64,000 bases of DNA from Murdochiella massiliensis (GCF_900059565.1 NZ_FIZW01000002.1:1178001-1242000); one strand, 5' to 3'. Shown: positions 1 to 8,598, numbered from the stretch's first letter. Numbers and translations: made by a program. Notes: a model not told the origin generated them from the letters alone.

Positions 1-1
1 T

Positions 2-760
2 GCCCTGGCGCAGAAACTTAAGGATGCTCTGAAATGGTTCCAAGATAATAAAATTGAAGAACTCAACAAACACGATAAATGGTATACAAAGAGCATCGAA
101 CTCAAAAAGGATGAGTTAGTTCAGTTGAACCAGACGAAGGCTTATAAGGATCTTCTGTTGAAAGAAGCGGAAGATGCCGAGAAAGCCGCTCAGCTTGCTT
201 GGGCTCAAGCTTTCCAGGATATGGAAACGCTGGAAGACGAACTCAATCTGAGAAAAGTTGAGCTGGACAAGATCAAGACCTTCCAGAGAAAAGCAACGGA
301 AGAAATGATCAAGGGCGAAACCAATCCGAAATTGGCTGAACTGGCCGCGAAAGATTATGTCGCTTACTGGCTGGCAAAACTGGTTTATGATGAGGAAGTT
401 CTCCTGCCTGAGACGGTGAAGAAGCTGAACCTTGGCGAAGAAATCCTGAAACAGTACCATGATATCCTCGGCGACGAAGAGACCATGGAACCGAAAGATT
501 CCGAATCGCAGAATACGGATGCGCCGAAGCCGGATGAAAAACCGGACGTAAAACCGGAAGACAAACCGGACGTAAAACCGGAAGACAAACCGGACGTAAA
601 ACCGGAAGACAAACCGGACGTAAAACCGGAAGACAAGAAGGAAGACAAGAAAGACGAGAAGAAAGTCGCTCCGAAGACCGGTGACATCGCTGTTCTGGCG
701 TATGCCGGATCCGCTGTACTTGCTGCTGGTGCCTTTGTTGCCTCCAAAAAACGCAAGTAA
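2..760 (+). CDS. LPXTG-type wall-anchored protein, C-terminal part
   Basis: The reading frame is open from the window edge, so the gene starts outside. The visible 252 residues are a lysine/glutamate-rich, alpha-helical, probably coiled-coil stalk, then four perfect copies of an 8-residue PEDKPDVK-type repeat, then a cell-wall sorting signal: APKTGD in place of LPxTG, a hydrophobic stretch of about 20 residues and a KKRK tail. Sortase would cut between T and G and link the protein to peptidoglycan. The charged proline-rich repeat is a usual wall-spanning spacer. No catalytic domain is visible here; an adhesin or wall-binding role is inference. It is followed by a terminator and a second surface protein. 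Confidence 0.85.
   Translation, partial: ALAQKLKDALKWFQDNKIEELNKHDKWYTKSIELKKDELVQLNQTKAYKDLLLKEAEDAEKAAQLAWAQAFQDMETLEDELNLRKVELDKIKTFQRKATEEMIKGETNPKLAELAAKDYVAYWLAKLVYDEEVLLPETVKKLNLGEEILKQYHDILGDEETMEPKDSESQNTDAPKPDEKPDVKPEDKPDVKPEDKPDVKPEDKPDVKPEDKKEDKKDEKKVAPKTGDIAVLAYAGSAVLAAGAFVASKKRK
541..636 (+). repeat. Four perfect 24-bp in-frame repeats
   Basis: Four identical 24-bp units encode the proline/lysine/aspartate wall-spanning repeat of the LPXTG protein. Perfect DNA identity points to recent expansion; unit number should vary between strains. Confidence 0.9.
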
Positions 761-827
761 TCAGGGTTGAATAACGCACTGCTATTGGTGTGAATGAAGA
801 GGGTTGTCCAATACGTGGAGCAACCTC

Positions 828-861
828 AAAGGGGGGAGGTTCGAAAGAATCTCCCCTTTTT
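828..861 (+). terminator. Rho-independent terminator
   Basis: GGGGAG (833-838) pairs with CTCCCC (851-856), extended by G-U and A-U pairs into the flanking A and T runs, and is followed by six T. It ends the LPXTG gene and lies 25 bases before the next start codon. Confidence 0.75.
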
Positions 862-885
862 TATCGAAGAGTGAAAGGAGAGCCC

Positions 886-2811
886 ATGCAAGCAAAACGA
901 AAAATAAGCTTGTTGGCCTTCGCCTTGGGCGCGGCACTGACGTTAACGAGCGTCTTTGCGCCGGGTGCCGGAGCGGTGGCCGAGAAATTTCAGATTCAGC
1001 GTCTGGATGGCGCACGCCGTGAAGACGTAGCGAAAAAGGTAAGCGACACCTTCTTTACGGAAGGAAAGAAAGCGGATAAGGTGATTTTGGTCAATGACAT
1101 GGCGTTTGCGGATGCCATCAGTTCGACCAATATTTCCCAAGGCAAGTATCCCATTCTCTACACCAAAAAGGACGCCATGCCGGCGGCTACCATTCAGGTG
1201 TTGAAGAACCTGAAGCCGTCACAGGTCTACATTATGGGCGGTACGGGATCGGTCAGCGAGAGTGTCGCTGCAAGTGTACAAAGTCTGACGGGAACGACGC
1301 CGATTCGTGTCGGTGGACGTGACCGTTACGAAGTAAGTGCCAATGCGGCAAAATATTGCGGCAAAGTCGATCGCATTGTGGTGACGACCGGTCAGGTTTA
1401 TTCCGATGCGTTGGTGGCAGCGCCGTATGCGCATAAAAAGAACGCGGCCGTTTTACTGGTCGGCGCGCAGTTCCCGACAGCAATTCAAAATTACGTCAAG
1501 ACGTTGGGTAACGTGGCGTGTGAAATCATCGGCGGTCCGGGCTCCGTTCCGGAGTCGTATGCCAATACGCTTCAGCGCTTAACGGGTTCGACGCCGACGC
1601 GCATTACAGGCGCAAACCGCTATGAAGTCAGCGCAGCAGTGGCGAAGCAGAACTTTGCCGATGCCAAGCAGGCGTTCCTGGCGAGTGGAGAGGTCTTCTC
1701 GGATGCCTTGTCTGCGAGCTCGGCAGCGCAGCAGCTGAACGCGCCGATTCTTCTGGTACGTAAAGATCAGACTTCCAGCGATGTGGCGAGCTATCTTAAG
1801 GAGAACAAAGTCCTTGCAACGCTCTACACCATGGGCGGTATCGGTACCATCAGTGAAAACAACCTGACGAGTCTGAACAAGACGTTGGGCGGTCAGGATG
1901 AGAATCCCGGCTATCCGCAGGAAAAGAAGCCCGGTCGCGTGGTCGATGTAACGAAACTACCGACGGTTGTGCAAGAGGCATTGAAAACGCTTGAATCGGA
2001 TATGTCGACGGAAGGCGCAACCGAGTTTGTCGCTAAACTCAATTCGCTGCGTAAGGATGCCGGCTTAAAACCGTTAACGTATGATCCGAACTTGAGCATT
2101 GAGGCGGCATATCGCCTAATGTTTGCGCAGAAGACAGGGATGTTGCCGACGGGCGGACAGTATTGGTCGGGCGATGAGTATTATCGCGTATCAGGCCTTT
2201 TCGGTTATGATCCGGATTTGATGGGCAATCTGAATCGCGTATATCTCAACAACGGCGGATCGGGCACGATTACCGCAATCGGTCTTGCCAAGTATAACGG
2301 TGCGTGGAGTTTCTACTTCGGCGGTAACTTCAACGATCCTAACATTGATAATTCCTATCGTCATATTCTTAAGGGAACCTATGAAGATGGGCAGATTGAT
2401 CGCGTGTTGAAGCTGTTGAATGAGCAGCGTGCGGCATACGGCGCAACGCCGGTCTCCATTGATCCCGTTTTGGCGAAGTTGGCGAAGTCGCGTGCGCGTG
2501 AAGCGACGGGACTGATGTCGCACATTCGTCCGGATGGGTTGAAGTATACGGAAGAGTTCCAGAGAAAGGGCATGTATACCGCCATGGGCGAATCGGTTGC
2601 TTCGGTTCCCTCTGCGCAGGATTTCATTGATGGATTGATGAATCATGCTCCGCATCAGCACACCGTGGTAAACCCCAAGTATACGCATGTTGGTATCAGT
2701 GTGTTTTCGGCGGAAGACGGACGTCTCTATTGGGAAGTCGTCTGGGGCGCTAAAGATACGAGCTATGATCCGAACTTTGAGCTGAAGGATCTGTCGCATC
2801 TATATCGTTAA
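886..2811 (+). CDS. Secreted CWB2 (three repeats) plus CAP-domain wall protein
   Basis: A 641-residue exported protein. ATG 886 is chosen because GAAAGGAG lies just upstream and the protein then begins with a clear signal peptide ending near AGAVA. Three cell wall binding repeat 2 units (PF04122 type, each with a GGxGS/GGxGT motif) fill about residues 30-330 and would hold the protein non-covalently on secondary wall polymer. The C-terminal part has a CAP/SCP domain (about 500-635) with the family's histidine (MSH) and glutamate (GES) motifs. The stretch between (about 370-490) looks like a second, degenerate CAP domain without these residues. Function of bacterial CAP proteins is mostly unknown; a surface nuclease, protease or adhesin role cannot be chosen from sequence. 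Confidence 0.9.
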   Translation: MQAKRKISLLAFALGAALTLTSVFAPGAGAVAEKFQIQRLDGARREDVAKKVSDTFFTEGKKADKVILVNDMAFADAISSTNISQGKYPILYTKKDAMPAATIQVLKNLKPSQVYIMGGTGSVSESVAASVQSLTGTTPIRVGGRDRYEVSANAAKYCGKVDRIVVTTGQVYSDALVAAPYAHKKNAAVLLVGAQFPTAIQNYVKTLGNVACEIIGGPGSVPESYANTLQRLTGSTPTRITGANRYEVSAAVAKQNFADAKQAFLASGEVFSDALSASSAAQQLNAPILLVRKDQTSSDVASYLKENKVLATLYTMGGIGTISENNLTSLNKTLGGQDENPGYPQEKKPGRVVDVTKLPTVVQEALKTLESDMSTEGATEFVAKLNSLRKDAGLKPLTYDPNLSIEAAYRLMFAQKTGMLPTGGQYWSGDEYYRVSGLFGYDPDLMGNLNRVYLNNGGSGTITAIGLAKYNGAWSFYFGGNFNDPNIDNSYRHILKGTYEDGQIDRVLKLLNEQRAAYGATPVSIDPVLAKLAKSRAREATGLMSHIRPDGLKYTEEFQRKGMYTAMGESVASVPSAQDFIDGLMNHAPHQHTVVNPKYTHVGISVFSAEDGRLYWEVVWGAKDTSYDPNFELKDLSHLYR

Positions 2812-2846
2812 TCACGCATTGCGCATCTGCGTAAAAGCATAAGAAA

Positions 2847-2876
2847 AACAGCACGGCTTGGCCGTGCTGTTTTTTG
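2847..2876 (+). terminator. Rho-independent terminator, usable on both strands
   Basis: AACAGCACGGC (2847-2857) pairs perfectly with GCCGTGCTGTT (2861-2871) and continues into T residues. The A run to the left makes it work for the convergent lipoprotein gene too. Confidence 0.9.
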
Positions 2877-2979
2877 ATTGGAGAAAGAGTTGTTTCGGTT
2901 CGCGTTGCCTGATTCACGTGGCGAAAGTAATCTAATACCGCTACATCCTTACTGCCAACATCGATTTCCTGGAATCGAC

Positions 2980-3009
2980 TTGTGCTCATGCGCGTTGTGC
3001 TCATGCGCG
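2980..3009. repeat. 15-bp perfect tandem duplication
   Basis: The unit TTGTGCTCATGCGCG occurs twice head to tail in the gap between two convergent genes. No function is visible. Confidence 0.7.
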
Positions 3010-3065
3010 TGACCGTCGCGATACACGCTTACGGTCGTGCAATAACTTGCCGGCTATTGCAGCGT

Positions 3066-3848
3066 TTATTCGACGATGTTCGGTACAAATTCGGAGACTT
3101 CGGGCGGTGCAGGTTCTTCCGTTTCTTCGGATTTTTCGGGTGGCGTAGGCTCTTCCGTCTCGCTTGGCTGCGACTCAGGTGGCGTGGGTTCTTCGGTTTG
3201 GGCCGGCGGTTTGCTTGAGGAGGGCGGTTGAGGCTCTATCGGCTTTTCATCGGGATCCATCGGGACGATGCGAATCTCGGGAACGCTCGACGATTGCGCT
3301 TTCGAGGAAGATGAACGCGAGGAGCTTTCGTCCGCGTTTCTGTCGTCTTTTTCGAGTGCTTTGCTGTCGGCTAAGATGCGCAGAACCAGCTCGGACGGCG
3401 TGGAGGTCGTGGTGATGACGGCCGGCTTTACGTATTTACTCGCTTTTGGCTGGGAATAGCCGATAATTTCGCGGGCGCCGATTTCGTCATGATCCGGCGT
3501 GGGCGCAATCTTCACAATGGCTTCTATCGGTTTTTTCAACACCTCTTCGGCACGCGCTTTGCGCCCGACTTCACGGCCATCGCGATATTGCACCTCGTAG
3601 GTGATTTTGCTCTTTCCGCGTTCGCCTTTTTGCACAATTTTATATTCGCCCGCCGGGATGGATGCATCCACTTCGGTGGTAACCGGAAATTCTTGTTCCA
3701 TGATTTCCGTTATCGTTTTGGTTTCTTCTTTGCCGGCACTGCTTTCTTCTCGATGGACGTCGACCAGCTCAAAGCCGGGATTGCTGGTGCAGGCAGTGAG
3801 CACGACGCCGGTCAGTGCCAGGGCGAGGAGTAATCGTTTTTGTTTCAT
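3066..3848 (-). CDS. G5-domain lipoprotein
   Basis: A 260-residue lipoprotein. The N-terminus is a type II signal with lipobox LTAC and the lipidated cysteine at residue 20. A G5-like domain follows (about 40-115, with the EYKIVQKGERG-type core), a fold thought to bind N-acetylglucosamine-containing polymers. The remainder is low complexity: a serine/lysine run, then P/E/S-rich repeats, suggesting an extended wall-spanning tail. GAGAGGAACAG precedes the ATG. It is transcribed towards the CWB2 protein and shares its terminator. A role in wall binding or matrix adhesion is inferred. Confidence 0.8.
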   Translation of the reverse strand: MKQKRLLLALALTGVVLTACTSNPGFELVDVHREESSAGKEETKTITEIMEQEFPVTTEVDASIPAGEYKIVQKGERGKSKITYEVQYRDGREVGRKARAEEVLKKPIEAIVKIAPTPDHDEIGAREIIGYSQPKASKYVKPAVITTTSTPSELVLRILADSKALEKDDRNADESSSRSSSSKAQSSSVPEIRIVPMDPDEKPIEPQPPSSSKPPAQTEEPTPPESQPSETEEPTPPEKSEETEEPAPPEVSEFVPNIVE

Positions 3849-3989
3849 CTGTTCCTCTCTCTCTTTTCGGCGCCCATGCGAGCGTCGCTATGCAATAAGT
3901 ATACACGATGAGCGCACTCTGTGCATACCTTCTGTGTTCGTAACGGTGCTGTTCAGGTTGCGTGTGTAGCGGCGCTGTATTTAGGCGGT

Positions 3990-4060
3990 GCGCCGCTTGG
4001 AATGCCGTTGGCGGCGCGGGTTTGAAAGCGGAGCGCCGCTTGGAATGGTGATGGCGGCGC
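3990..4060. repeat. GCGCCGC/GCGGCGC hairpin repeats, two units
   Basis: GCGCCGC (3990-3996) with GCGGCGC (4011-4017), and GCGCCGC (4033-4039) with GCGGCGC (4054-4060), each enclosing about 14 bases; a third copy lies at 4399-4426. The same unit in the opposite orientation forms the array at 11101-11349. Confidence 0.75.
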
Positions 4061-4085
4061 AGTTTGGCTTATAAATTATGAGCCA

Positions 4086-4386
4086 CCCTGGCTGAGCGGA
4101 GTAAGTGTCGCAGCCAGGGTCAATTTTTTAGCTAAATCCCGGCTGGAGAGACAAAATATAGGCAGCCAGGGTCGATCTGCCCCTTTCGGCCCTGGCTGGA
4201 AAAAACGCCGCATCGCAGCCAGGGTCTCTTCACGTCTGCGAAACCCCGGCTACAAAAAACAACATGTACCAGCCAGGGCCTCTTCACTTCTGCGGAACCC
4301 TGGCTGCGAAAAACAATGCGTGCCAGCCAGGGGCAAACACGCTCTGTCGAGCCCTGGCTGTGAGAAACAACGCATGCCAGCCAGGG
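4086..4386. repeat. Array of CCCTGGCTG/CAGCCAGGG hairpins
   Basis: About five units of roughly 62 bp. In each, CCCTGGCTG and CAGCCAGGG are separated by about 17 bases and could form a 9-bp stem; the spacers between and inside stems differ. A worn continuation (CCAGTCAGGG) is at 4800-4872. The same family recurs at 10829-11077. Confidence 0.85.
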
Positions 4387-4437
4387 TGAAGAAGTGGAGC
4401 GCCGCTGGAACCGTTGCTGGCGGCGCGTTAACCGAAG

Positions 4438-4491
4438 AGGAGCCGCCTTCGGCGGCGTTCTGAATCGCCGGCCTGCGGCCGGCTCCTTTTT
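4438..4491. repeat. Dispersed double-hairpin repeat, copy 1
   Basis: Two adjacent GC-rich hairpins, GCCGCC TTC GGCGGC and GCCGGCC TGC GGCCGGC, bounded by AGGAGCC and GGCTCCT and followed by five T. Two similar copies in the opposite orientation lie at 10290-10348 and 10731-10778. The right hairpin with its T run could also act as a terminator. Confidence 0.75.
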
Positions 4492-5348
4492 GTTGCCTTG
4501 TCGCCATGATGTTGTAGAAACGTCTATTTCTGCCTTGACAATTCATTTGGCGATTAGGAGATTGCCGTATATTGTTTCTAAAAATGCGAAAAGTGTAAAA
4601 AGGGACACGAATTTAGCTATAGAAGCATGAGCTTTGTATCCCGAATTTTGAAAAACGAAAAAAAGGATACATCTCTCCGGCTTTATCGAAGGAAGCTGTG
4701 TCCCAAAAAGCAAAAAACAAGATCAAGGATAAGATTTGTCGGATAGGACACATAAACCATGCTTTTCGTTCATTAAATCTTGCTTAATAGAACAAATGCA
4801 CGCCAGTCAGAGTCACGCATACCATACCGAAACCTGGCAAACGGAATAAACTCACGCCAGTCAGGGTCAGTGATACGAAACAACAAATGGTATCTTCACA
4901 TCACTACGTTGAGCATTCATTATTATCAGCTGAAAAAAACAAAAGTTAATGAATAGTACTGTTTTTTACGACCATTAAAGCCTTCTGTGCCTTTAATGGT
5001 CTGGAAGGCTTTGTTTAATTATAGACGAATGCGTTTCTCGTTTAAAATCCCAATAGAACCCTTCCTGCTTTAGCGAAATTTGCTTTAAGATTTCATTTCA
5101 TCAAATGCCATAGATCCCCCTCCTGCTATAATTCAAGTTACTTCTTTATTTTATTATTCAGTCTTTAAGCAGTTCTATTAACTTATTCCGAAAAGCCGTC
5201 CAATTGTATTTCTACAATGACGCCGGGGAGGATGGCGAGCTCTATTTGTGTTGGAGAGTGGTTAGGCGTAAACTGTCTATGCACAAAAATTCGATTTAAA
5301 AACGATGCAGATAAAACTATGCAGATAATTGACAGAAAGGTCGTTCTT
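4487..5348. other. AT-rich gap without a convincing gene
   Basis: No open frame with a ribosome binding site is seen. The stretch holds nested inverted repeats (GGGACAC/GTGTCCC around TGTATCC/GGATACA, about 4602-4701), a worn copy of the CCAGGG repeat, and two mutually exclusive hairpins at 4971-5012. Base composition drops sharply compared with the flanking repeat island. Confidence 0.5.
4971..5012 (+). promoter_or_regulatory. Competing hairpins (attenuator-like)
   Basis: ACCATTAAAG (4971-4980) pairs perfectly with CTTTAATGGT (4991-5000), while AAAGCCTTC (4977-4985) pairs perfectly with GAAGGCTTT (5004-5012). The two stems share AAAG and cannot both form. It lies 340 bases upstream of the membrane-protein gene, so any regulatory link is speculative. 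Confidence 0.35.
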
Positions 5349-6095
5349 ATGTGTCATGATTCAGAAAAAAGCGGAAATATAAATGCGCAATACCTGTATA
5401 GCCACTTTGAAACGAAATTTGACGAGATGTATAGGAATAAGAAATCGAATGAACATGCTTTTTCCATATGGCTAATATCATACGGCAAGACGAAGACCTT
5501 TAAATTACATATTATTTTCTTAATAGCTATAACACTTGTGGTGATTGCTCTCAACACTCATTTTCCTAATAATAAGAATGATCGTTTTTTCAAAGGCGTG
5601 TATGCAATTGTGATTGGCTCTTTTGCATCATTTTCTTTTGCAGACTATTTTTTAAATCATACAGAAAAAGAGAAACAGATCGCATCGGATGCAATTGATG
5701 ACGTATTTCATGATATAAACATAAATATGAATGAACGCGCTTTGGAGATGATCATAGAATCAAGCCGGTCTATTGGGTCAAGAGAATTCAAGGCCTTAGA
5801 TGAAATGAAACGAATTATATCCAAAATGGATATCCGGTCGATGTTAATGATGTTATTAGGGATTATTTTCGGATGCTTTTCATCAATAATGTCTAAAAAA
5901 AGCGAGAAATCCTTCACAGAAGATTTTAGCTATTTAGTGATCGCTTATATAATATGCATCCTATTAGCATATGCAATAAATGTAGTGGTATATTTTGCAA
6001 TAAAATGGACACATAGAAAAACGGACTTATATATTGAAGTATTAAAAGATAAGAGGTTTACGCTGATCTGTAGAGGCAATGGTATCAAGGATTAG
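5349..6095 (+). CDS. Orphan four-helix membrane protein
   Basis: Not recognised. ATG 5349 is preferred over an upstream in-frame ATG at 5217 because AGAAAGG stands about 10 bases before it and the extra N-terminus has no features. The 248 residues predict four membrane segments (about 52-70, 82-101, 163-181, 194-219), with a charged N-terminus of 50 residues and a helical, charged loop of about 60 residues between helices 2 and 3. The layout recalls small membrane effectors (for example SLATT-like 2TM proteins), but no motif supports that. Codon use is strongly AT-rich (ATA, AAA, AAT), unlike the neighbours, so recent transfer is likely. It stands alone between a repeat island and a housekeeping gene. 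Confidence 0.7.
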   Translation: MCHDSEKSGNINAQYLYSHFETKFDEMYRNKKSNEHAFSIWLISYGKTKTFKLHIIFLIAITLVVIALNTHFPNNKNDRFFKGVYAIVIGSFASFSFADYFLNHTEKEKQIASDAIDDVFHDININMNERALEMIIESSRSIGSREFKALDEMKRIISKMDIRSMLMMLLGIIFGCFSSIMSKKSEKSFTEDFSYLVIAYIICILLAYAINVVVYFAIKWTHRKTDLYIEVLKDKRFTLICRGNGIKD

Positions 6096-6263
6096 CTGTT
6101 GAGTTAAAGCGATTGATATTGCTGTAATATAGGTTTAAGTTTTCGTGGTTAACAACCTCGTCCCTGATTGAGAGAGCAAAGATCCAACATTAAGGAGCAG
6201 TCCCATCCTTCAGGAGAACGTTTGACAATGACGTCCCGTCATGCTACCTTAGAAGTGTAGTGG

Positions 6264-6288
6264 ATCGTCCGATTTTGGGCGATTTTTT
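6264..6288 (+). terminator. Rho-independent terminator
   Basis: ATCGTCC (6264-6270) pairs with GGGCGAT (6277-6283, one G-T pair), loop GATTTT, followed by five T. It separates the AT-rich patch from the dehydrogenase gene. Confidence 0.65.
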
Positions 6289-6338
6289 GCGCCTTGAGAA
6301 GTCCTGGCGGGCCAACGTATGCACGAAAGGGGAGCGAA

Positions 6339-7292
6339 ATGACGAAAGTATTGGTAACGGAAAAAGTCCATCCGGACGGAATTAAGAAGCTGGAAGATGC
6401 CGGTTATGAGGTGGTTTGGAGCAAGATTAAGAACTTGACCGACACCGAGACGATGGTGAAAGAATTTGCGGATGTAGATGCTGCGCTGATTCGTATTGCG
6501 GAAATTCCGGAAGAAGCCATCAATGCGGCGAAGAATCTGAAGATCATTTCCAATCATGGCGTCGGCTATGATAACTATCCGTTGCCGTTGCTGAAAGAAA
6601 AGGGAATTAAGCTGACGACGACGCCGGGCGCGAATGGTCAGGCAGTTGCCGAATTTACCGTCGGTTTGATGATGACTGTTGCATTGCAGATTTCGCAGTC
6701 TTCCCGCCGTTATCAGAAGGAAAGCTGGGCGGCACGCTCCAACACGCCGATGGGCTATTCGATTAAGGGCAAGACCCTCGGTATTTTGGGCTATGGACGC
6801 ATTGGTCGTGCCATCGGCGACATCTGCATGAACGGTTTCGACATGAAGGTGGTTGTGTACGATCCGTATGTCAAGCGCAACGATGACCGTGTCACCTATG
6901 TGGATACCGTGGATGAAGTCCTGAAAGTGGCGGATTTTGTCACGCTGCACTTAATGCTGACGGATGAAACACGTCACATGATCAGCGATCACGAATTTGA
7001 CATCATGAAGGAATCCGCTGTGCTGCTGAACTGCGCGCGCGGCCCGATCGTGGATGAAGAAGCGCTCATTCGTGCGCTGGACGAAAATAAAATCTTCGGT
7101 GCCGGCCTCGACGTTACCGAGGCGGAACCGTGCGATCCCGAGAGCCCGCTCTTCAAGCATGAACGCGTCGTGTTGACCCCGCACTTTGCCGTCAAGACCA
7201 ATGAATGCGAATCGGCTGTCTGCACGATGGCTGCGGAAAACATCATCAACTTCTTTAACGGTAAAGAACTGGTGGGCGAAATCAAACTGTAA
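6339..7292 (+). CDS. D-isomer-specific 2-hydroxyacid dehydrogenase
   Basis: A 317-residue NAD-dependent dehydrogenase of the 2-hydroxyacid / phosphoglycerate dehydrogenase family, reducing 2-oxoacids to D-2-hydroxyacids or the reverse. ATG 6339 follows AAAGGGGAGCG. The N- and C-terminal parts form the substrate domain and the middle the Rossmann domain, with the dinucleotide motif LGYGRIGRA near residue 150. The catalytic set is present: Arg in NCARGPIVDEEAL, Glu in TEAEP and His in LTPHFA. There is no ACT or other regulatory domain, so it is the short form. The substrate (3-phosphoglycerate, glyoxylate, lactate or a branched 2-oxoacid) cannot be chosen; it is not beside serine biosynthesis genes. 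A strong terminator follows. Confidence 0.9.
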   Translation: MTKVLVTEKVHPDGIKKLEDAGYEVVWSKIKNLTDTETMVKEFADVDAALIRIAEIPEEAINAAKNLKIISNHGVGYDNYPLPLLKEKGIKLTTTPGANGQAVAEFTVGLMMTVALQISQSSRRYQKESWAARSNTPMGYSIKGKTLGILGYGRIGRAIGDICMNGFDMKVVVYDPYVKRNDDRVTYVDTVDEVLKVADFVTLHLMLTDETRHMISDHEFDIMKESAVLLNCARGPIVDEEALIRALDENKIFGAGLDVTEAEPCDPESPLFKHERVVLTPHFAVKTNECESAVCTMAAENIINFFNGKELVGEIKL

Positions 7293-7326
7293 TGCCCTGC
7301 ACAGCAGAAGAAAACGAACCGTAAAG

Positions 7327-7361
7327 GTGCCCGCGCCGCTTCGGCGACGCGGGCGCTTTTT
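7327..7361 (+). terminator. Rho-independent terminator
   Basis: GTGCCCGCG (7327-7335) pairs with CGCGGGCGC (7348-7356), with an inner CCG/CGG, followed by TTTTTCTT. Confidence 0.85.
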
Positions 7362-7365
7362 CTTA

Positions 7366-7374
7366 TGGTATACT
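7366..7374 (+). promoter_or_regulatory. Possible extended -10 promoter element
   Basis: TGG-TATACT, an extended -10 of the TGN-TATAAT kind, directly after the terminator and 178 bases before the HAD gene. No good -35 is seen; the long leader shows no clear structure. Confidence 0.35.
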
Positions 7375-7551
7375 GGAAAAAAGTTTCCCTACGGCGCTTT
7401 TGACGGCATGCGTGTGAATGCGTCGGACGACGGTGCACCGCGAAAACGGTACAGCGGATGCCCGCGAACGCGCCCGGGGTTGGTACAAAAAGGATGTTAA
7501 ACGTCGAGACACTGCAAATCTCGCGATAATGGGCAATAAATAGGAGGACGG

Positions 7552-8214
7552 ATGAAAGCCATATTATTTGATATGGACGGTACGCTTTTAGATTCGCAAA
7601 GAGCTTGGTATGAAGCGGAAATGGGCTATTTGCGTGATCGGGGCGTGGATGAAAACGATGTGGATTATGAATTTCTGCTTACCGCGGGAACGCAGGGGGT
7701 AGTGGAGTATCTGAACGACCGGATGCAGTTGGATTTAGATGCCGGCGCACTTCGACAGGCAGCGCTCGATGCGATGGAACACTTTTACGCAACGGCGGTG
7801 ATGCCCAAAGAAGGCGTTCGAGAAATGCTGGACGTGCTACAGGGCTTGGGTATTCCGATGGCAATCGGTTCGGCGACACCGGTGGAGCTGTGTGAATTGG
7901 CGCTGGATACGACAAAGCTGCGCTCCTATTTTTCCTTTGTGCTCAGCTCATCTGCTCTCGGCATCGACAAGAGCGACGCACGATTTTTTACTGTGGCGGC
8001 AGAGCGCCTCGGTGTTCGCCCCGAGGAGCTGGTCGTTTTTGATGATGCTCTGTTGGCGTTGCGTGCAGCTCGGGAGGCGGGTTGTCACACCGTAGGCGTC
8101 AAGGACGAAGGATATGATCAGGATGAAGATGCGATTCGCCTGGAAGCGGATGCGTTTTTGTATTCCTTTGCCGATTGGCAAACGGAAGAATGGGCAAACG
8201 AACAGGCATTTTGA
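7552..8214 (+). CDS. HAD-family phosphatase (beta-phosphoglucomutase-like)
   Basis: A 220-residue HAD-superfamily subfamily IA hydrolase. Motif I is DMDGTLLDS (nucleophile Asp near 8, acid Asp near 10), motif II GSATPV near residue 107, motif III Lys in GIDKSDARFF, and motif IV the DD of VFDDA. A helical cap domain sits between motifs I and II, as in beta-phosphoglucomutase and phosphoglycolate phosphatase. Such enzymes act on small phosphorylated metabolites; the substrate is not predictable. TAGGAGG stands 5 bases before the ATG. The following Asp23-type gene begins 58 bases downstream and may be cotranscribed. Confidence 0.88.
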   Translation: MKAILFDMDGTLLDSQRAWYEAEMGYLRDRGVDENDVDYEFLLTAGTQGVVEYLNDRMQLDLDAGALRQAALDAMEHFYATAVMPKEGVREMLDVLQGLGIPMAIGSATPVELCELALDTTKLRSYFSFVLSSSALGIDKSDARFFTVAAERLGVRPEELVVFDDALLALRAAREAGCHTVGVKDEGYDQDEDAIRLEADAFLYSFADWQTEEWANEQAF

Positions 8215-8272
8215 GGATGCGCCGCGTGCGGACAAAGCATGTTTTGGTGTGGACGAAGACGGGAGGAGAAAA

Positions 8273-8590
8273 ATGAAAGAGTTTGAAGGAGGACGCTGTC
8301 TGGTGTCCAATCGGGTTATTGATCAGATGCTCGCGCTTCGGGCTGCCGAGGTGGACGGCGTATTGGCGGTTGCCGGATTTGATGCGGAATCGGGAACGCT
8401 TCGCCGCGGCTATGAGCGCTACATTACAACGGAAACGAAAGATGGCGAGTTGGCCACCGAACTGTCCATCATGGTGGACAAAGATCGTGTGATTATCAAG
8501 GTTGTGCGCGATGTACAGGAAGCGGTGCGACAGGAAGTGGAAGCCATTTTAGGTTTGACTTGCCGTCGTGTGGATGTCCATGTGCTGTAA
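8273..8590 (+). CDS. Asp23/Gls24 family envelope stress protein
   Basis: A 105-residue protein of the Asp23/Gls24 (DUF322) family. ATG 8273 follows GGGAGGAGAAA. The family core is complete: an N-terminal NRVIDQMLALRAAEVDGV segment, then alternating strands with the DKDRVIIKVVRDVQEAV and VDVHV segments. Members occur as small cytosolic or membrane-proximal proteins induced by alkaline or wall stress in Gram-positives, but the biochemical role is unsettled. The family's usual neighbours (amaP, nusB) are not beside it; it sits between a HAD phosphatase and a MATE transporter. Confidence 0.8.
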   Translation: MKEFEGGRCLVSNRVIDQMLALRAAEVDGVLAVAGFDAESGTLRRGYERYITTETKDGELATELSIMVDKDRVIIKVVRDVQEAVRQEVEAILGLTCRRVDVHVL

Positions 8591-8598
8591 GTAAACCC

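Noticed and set aside
4086..4386. A possible CRISPR array, since short repeats alternate with different spacers.
   Set aside because: Repeats are 9-bp inverted pairs rather than direct repeats of 23-47 bp, spacers are about 17 bases, and no cas gene is present.
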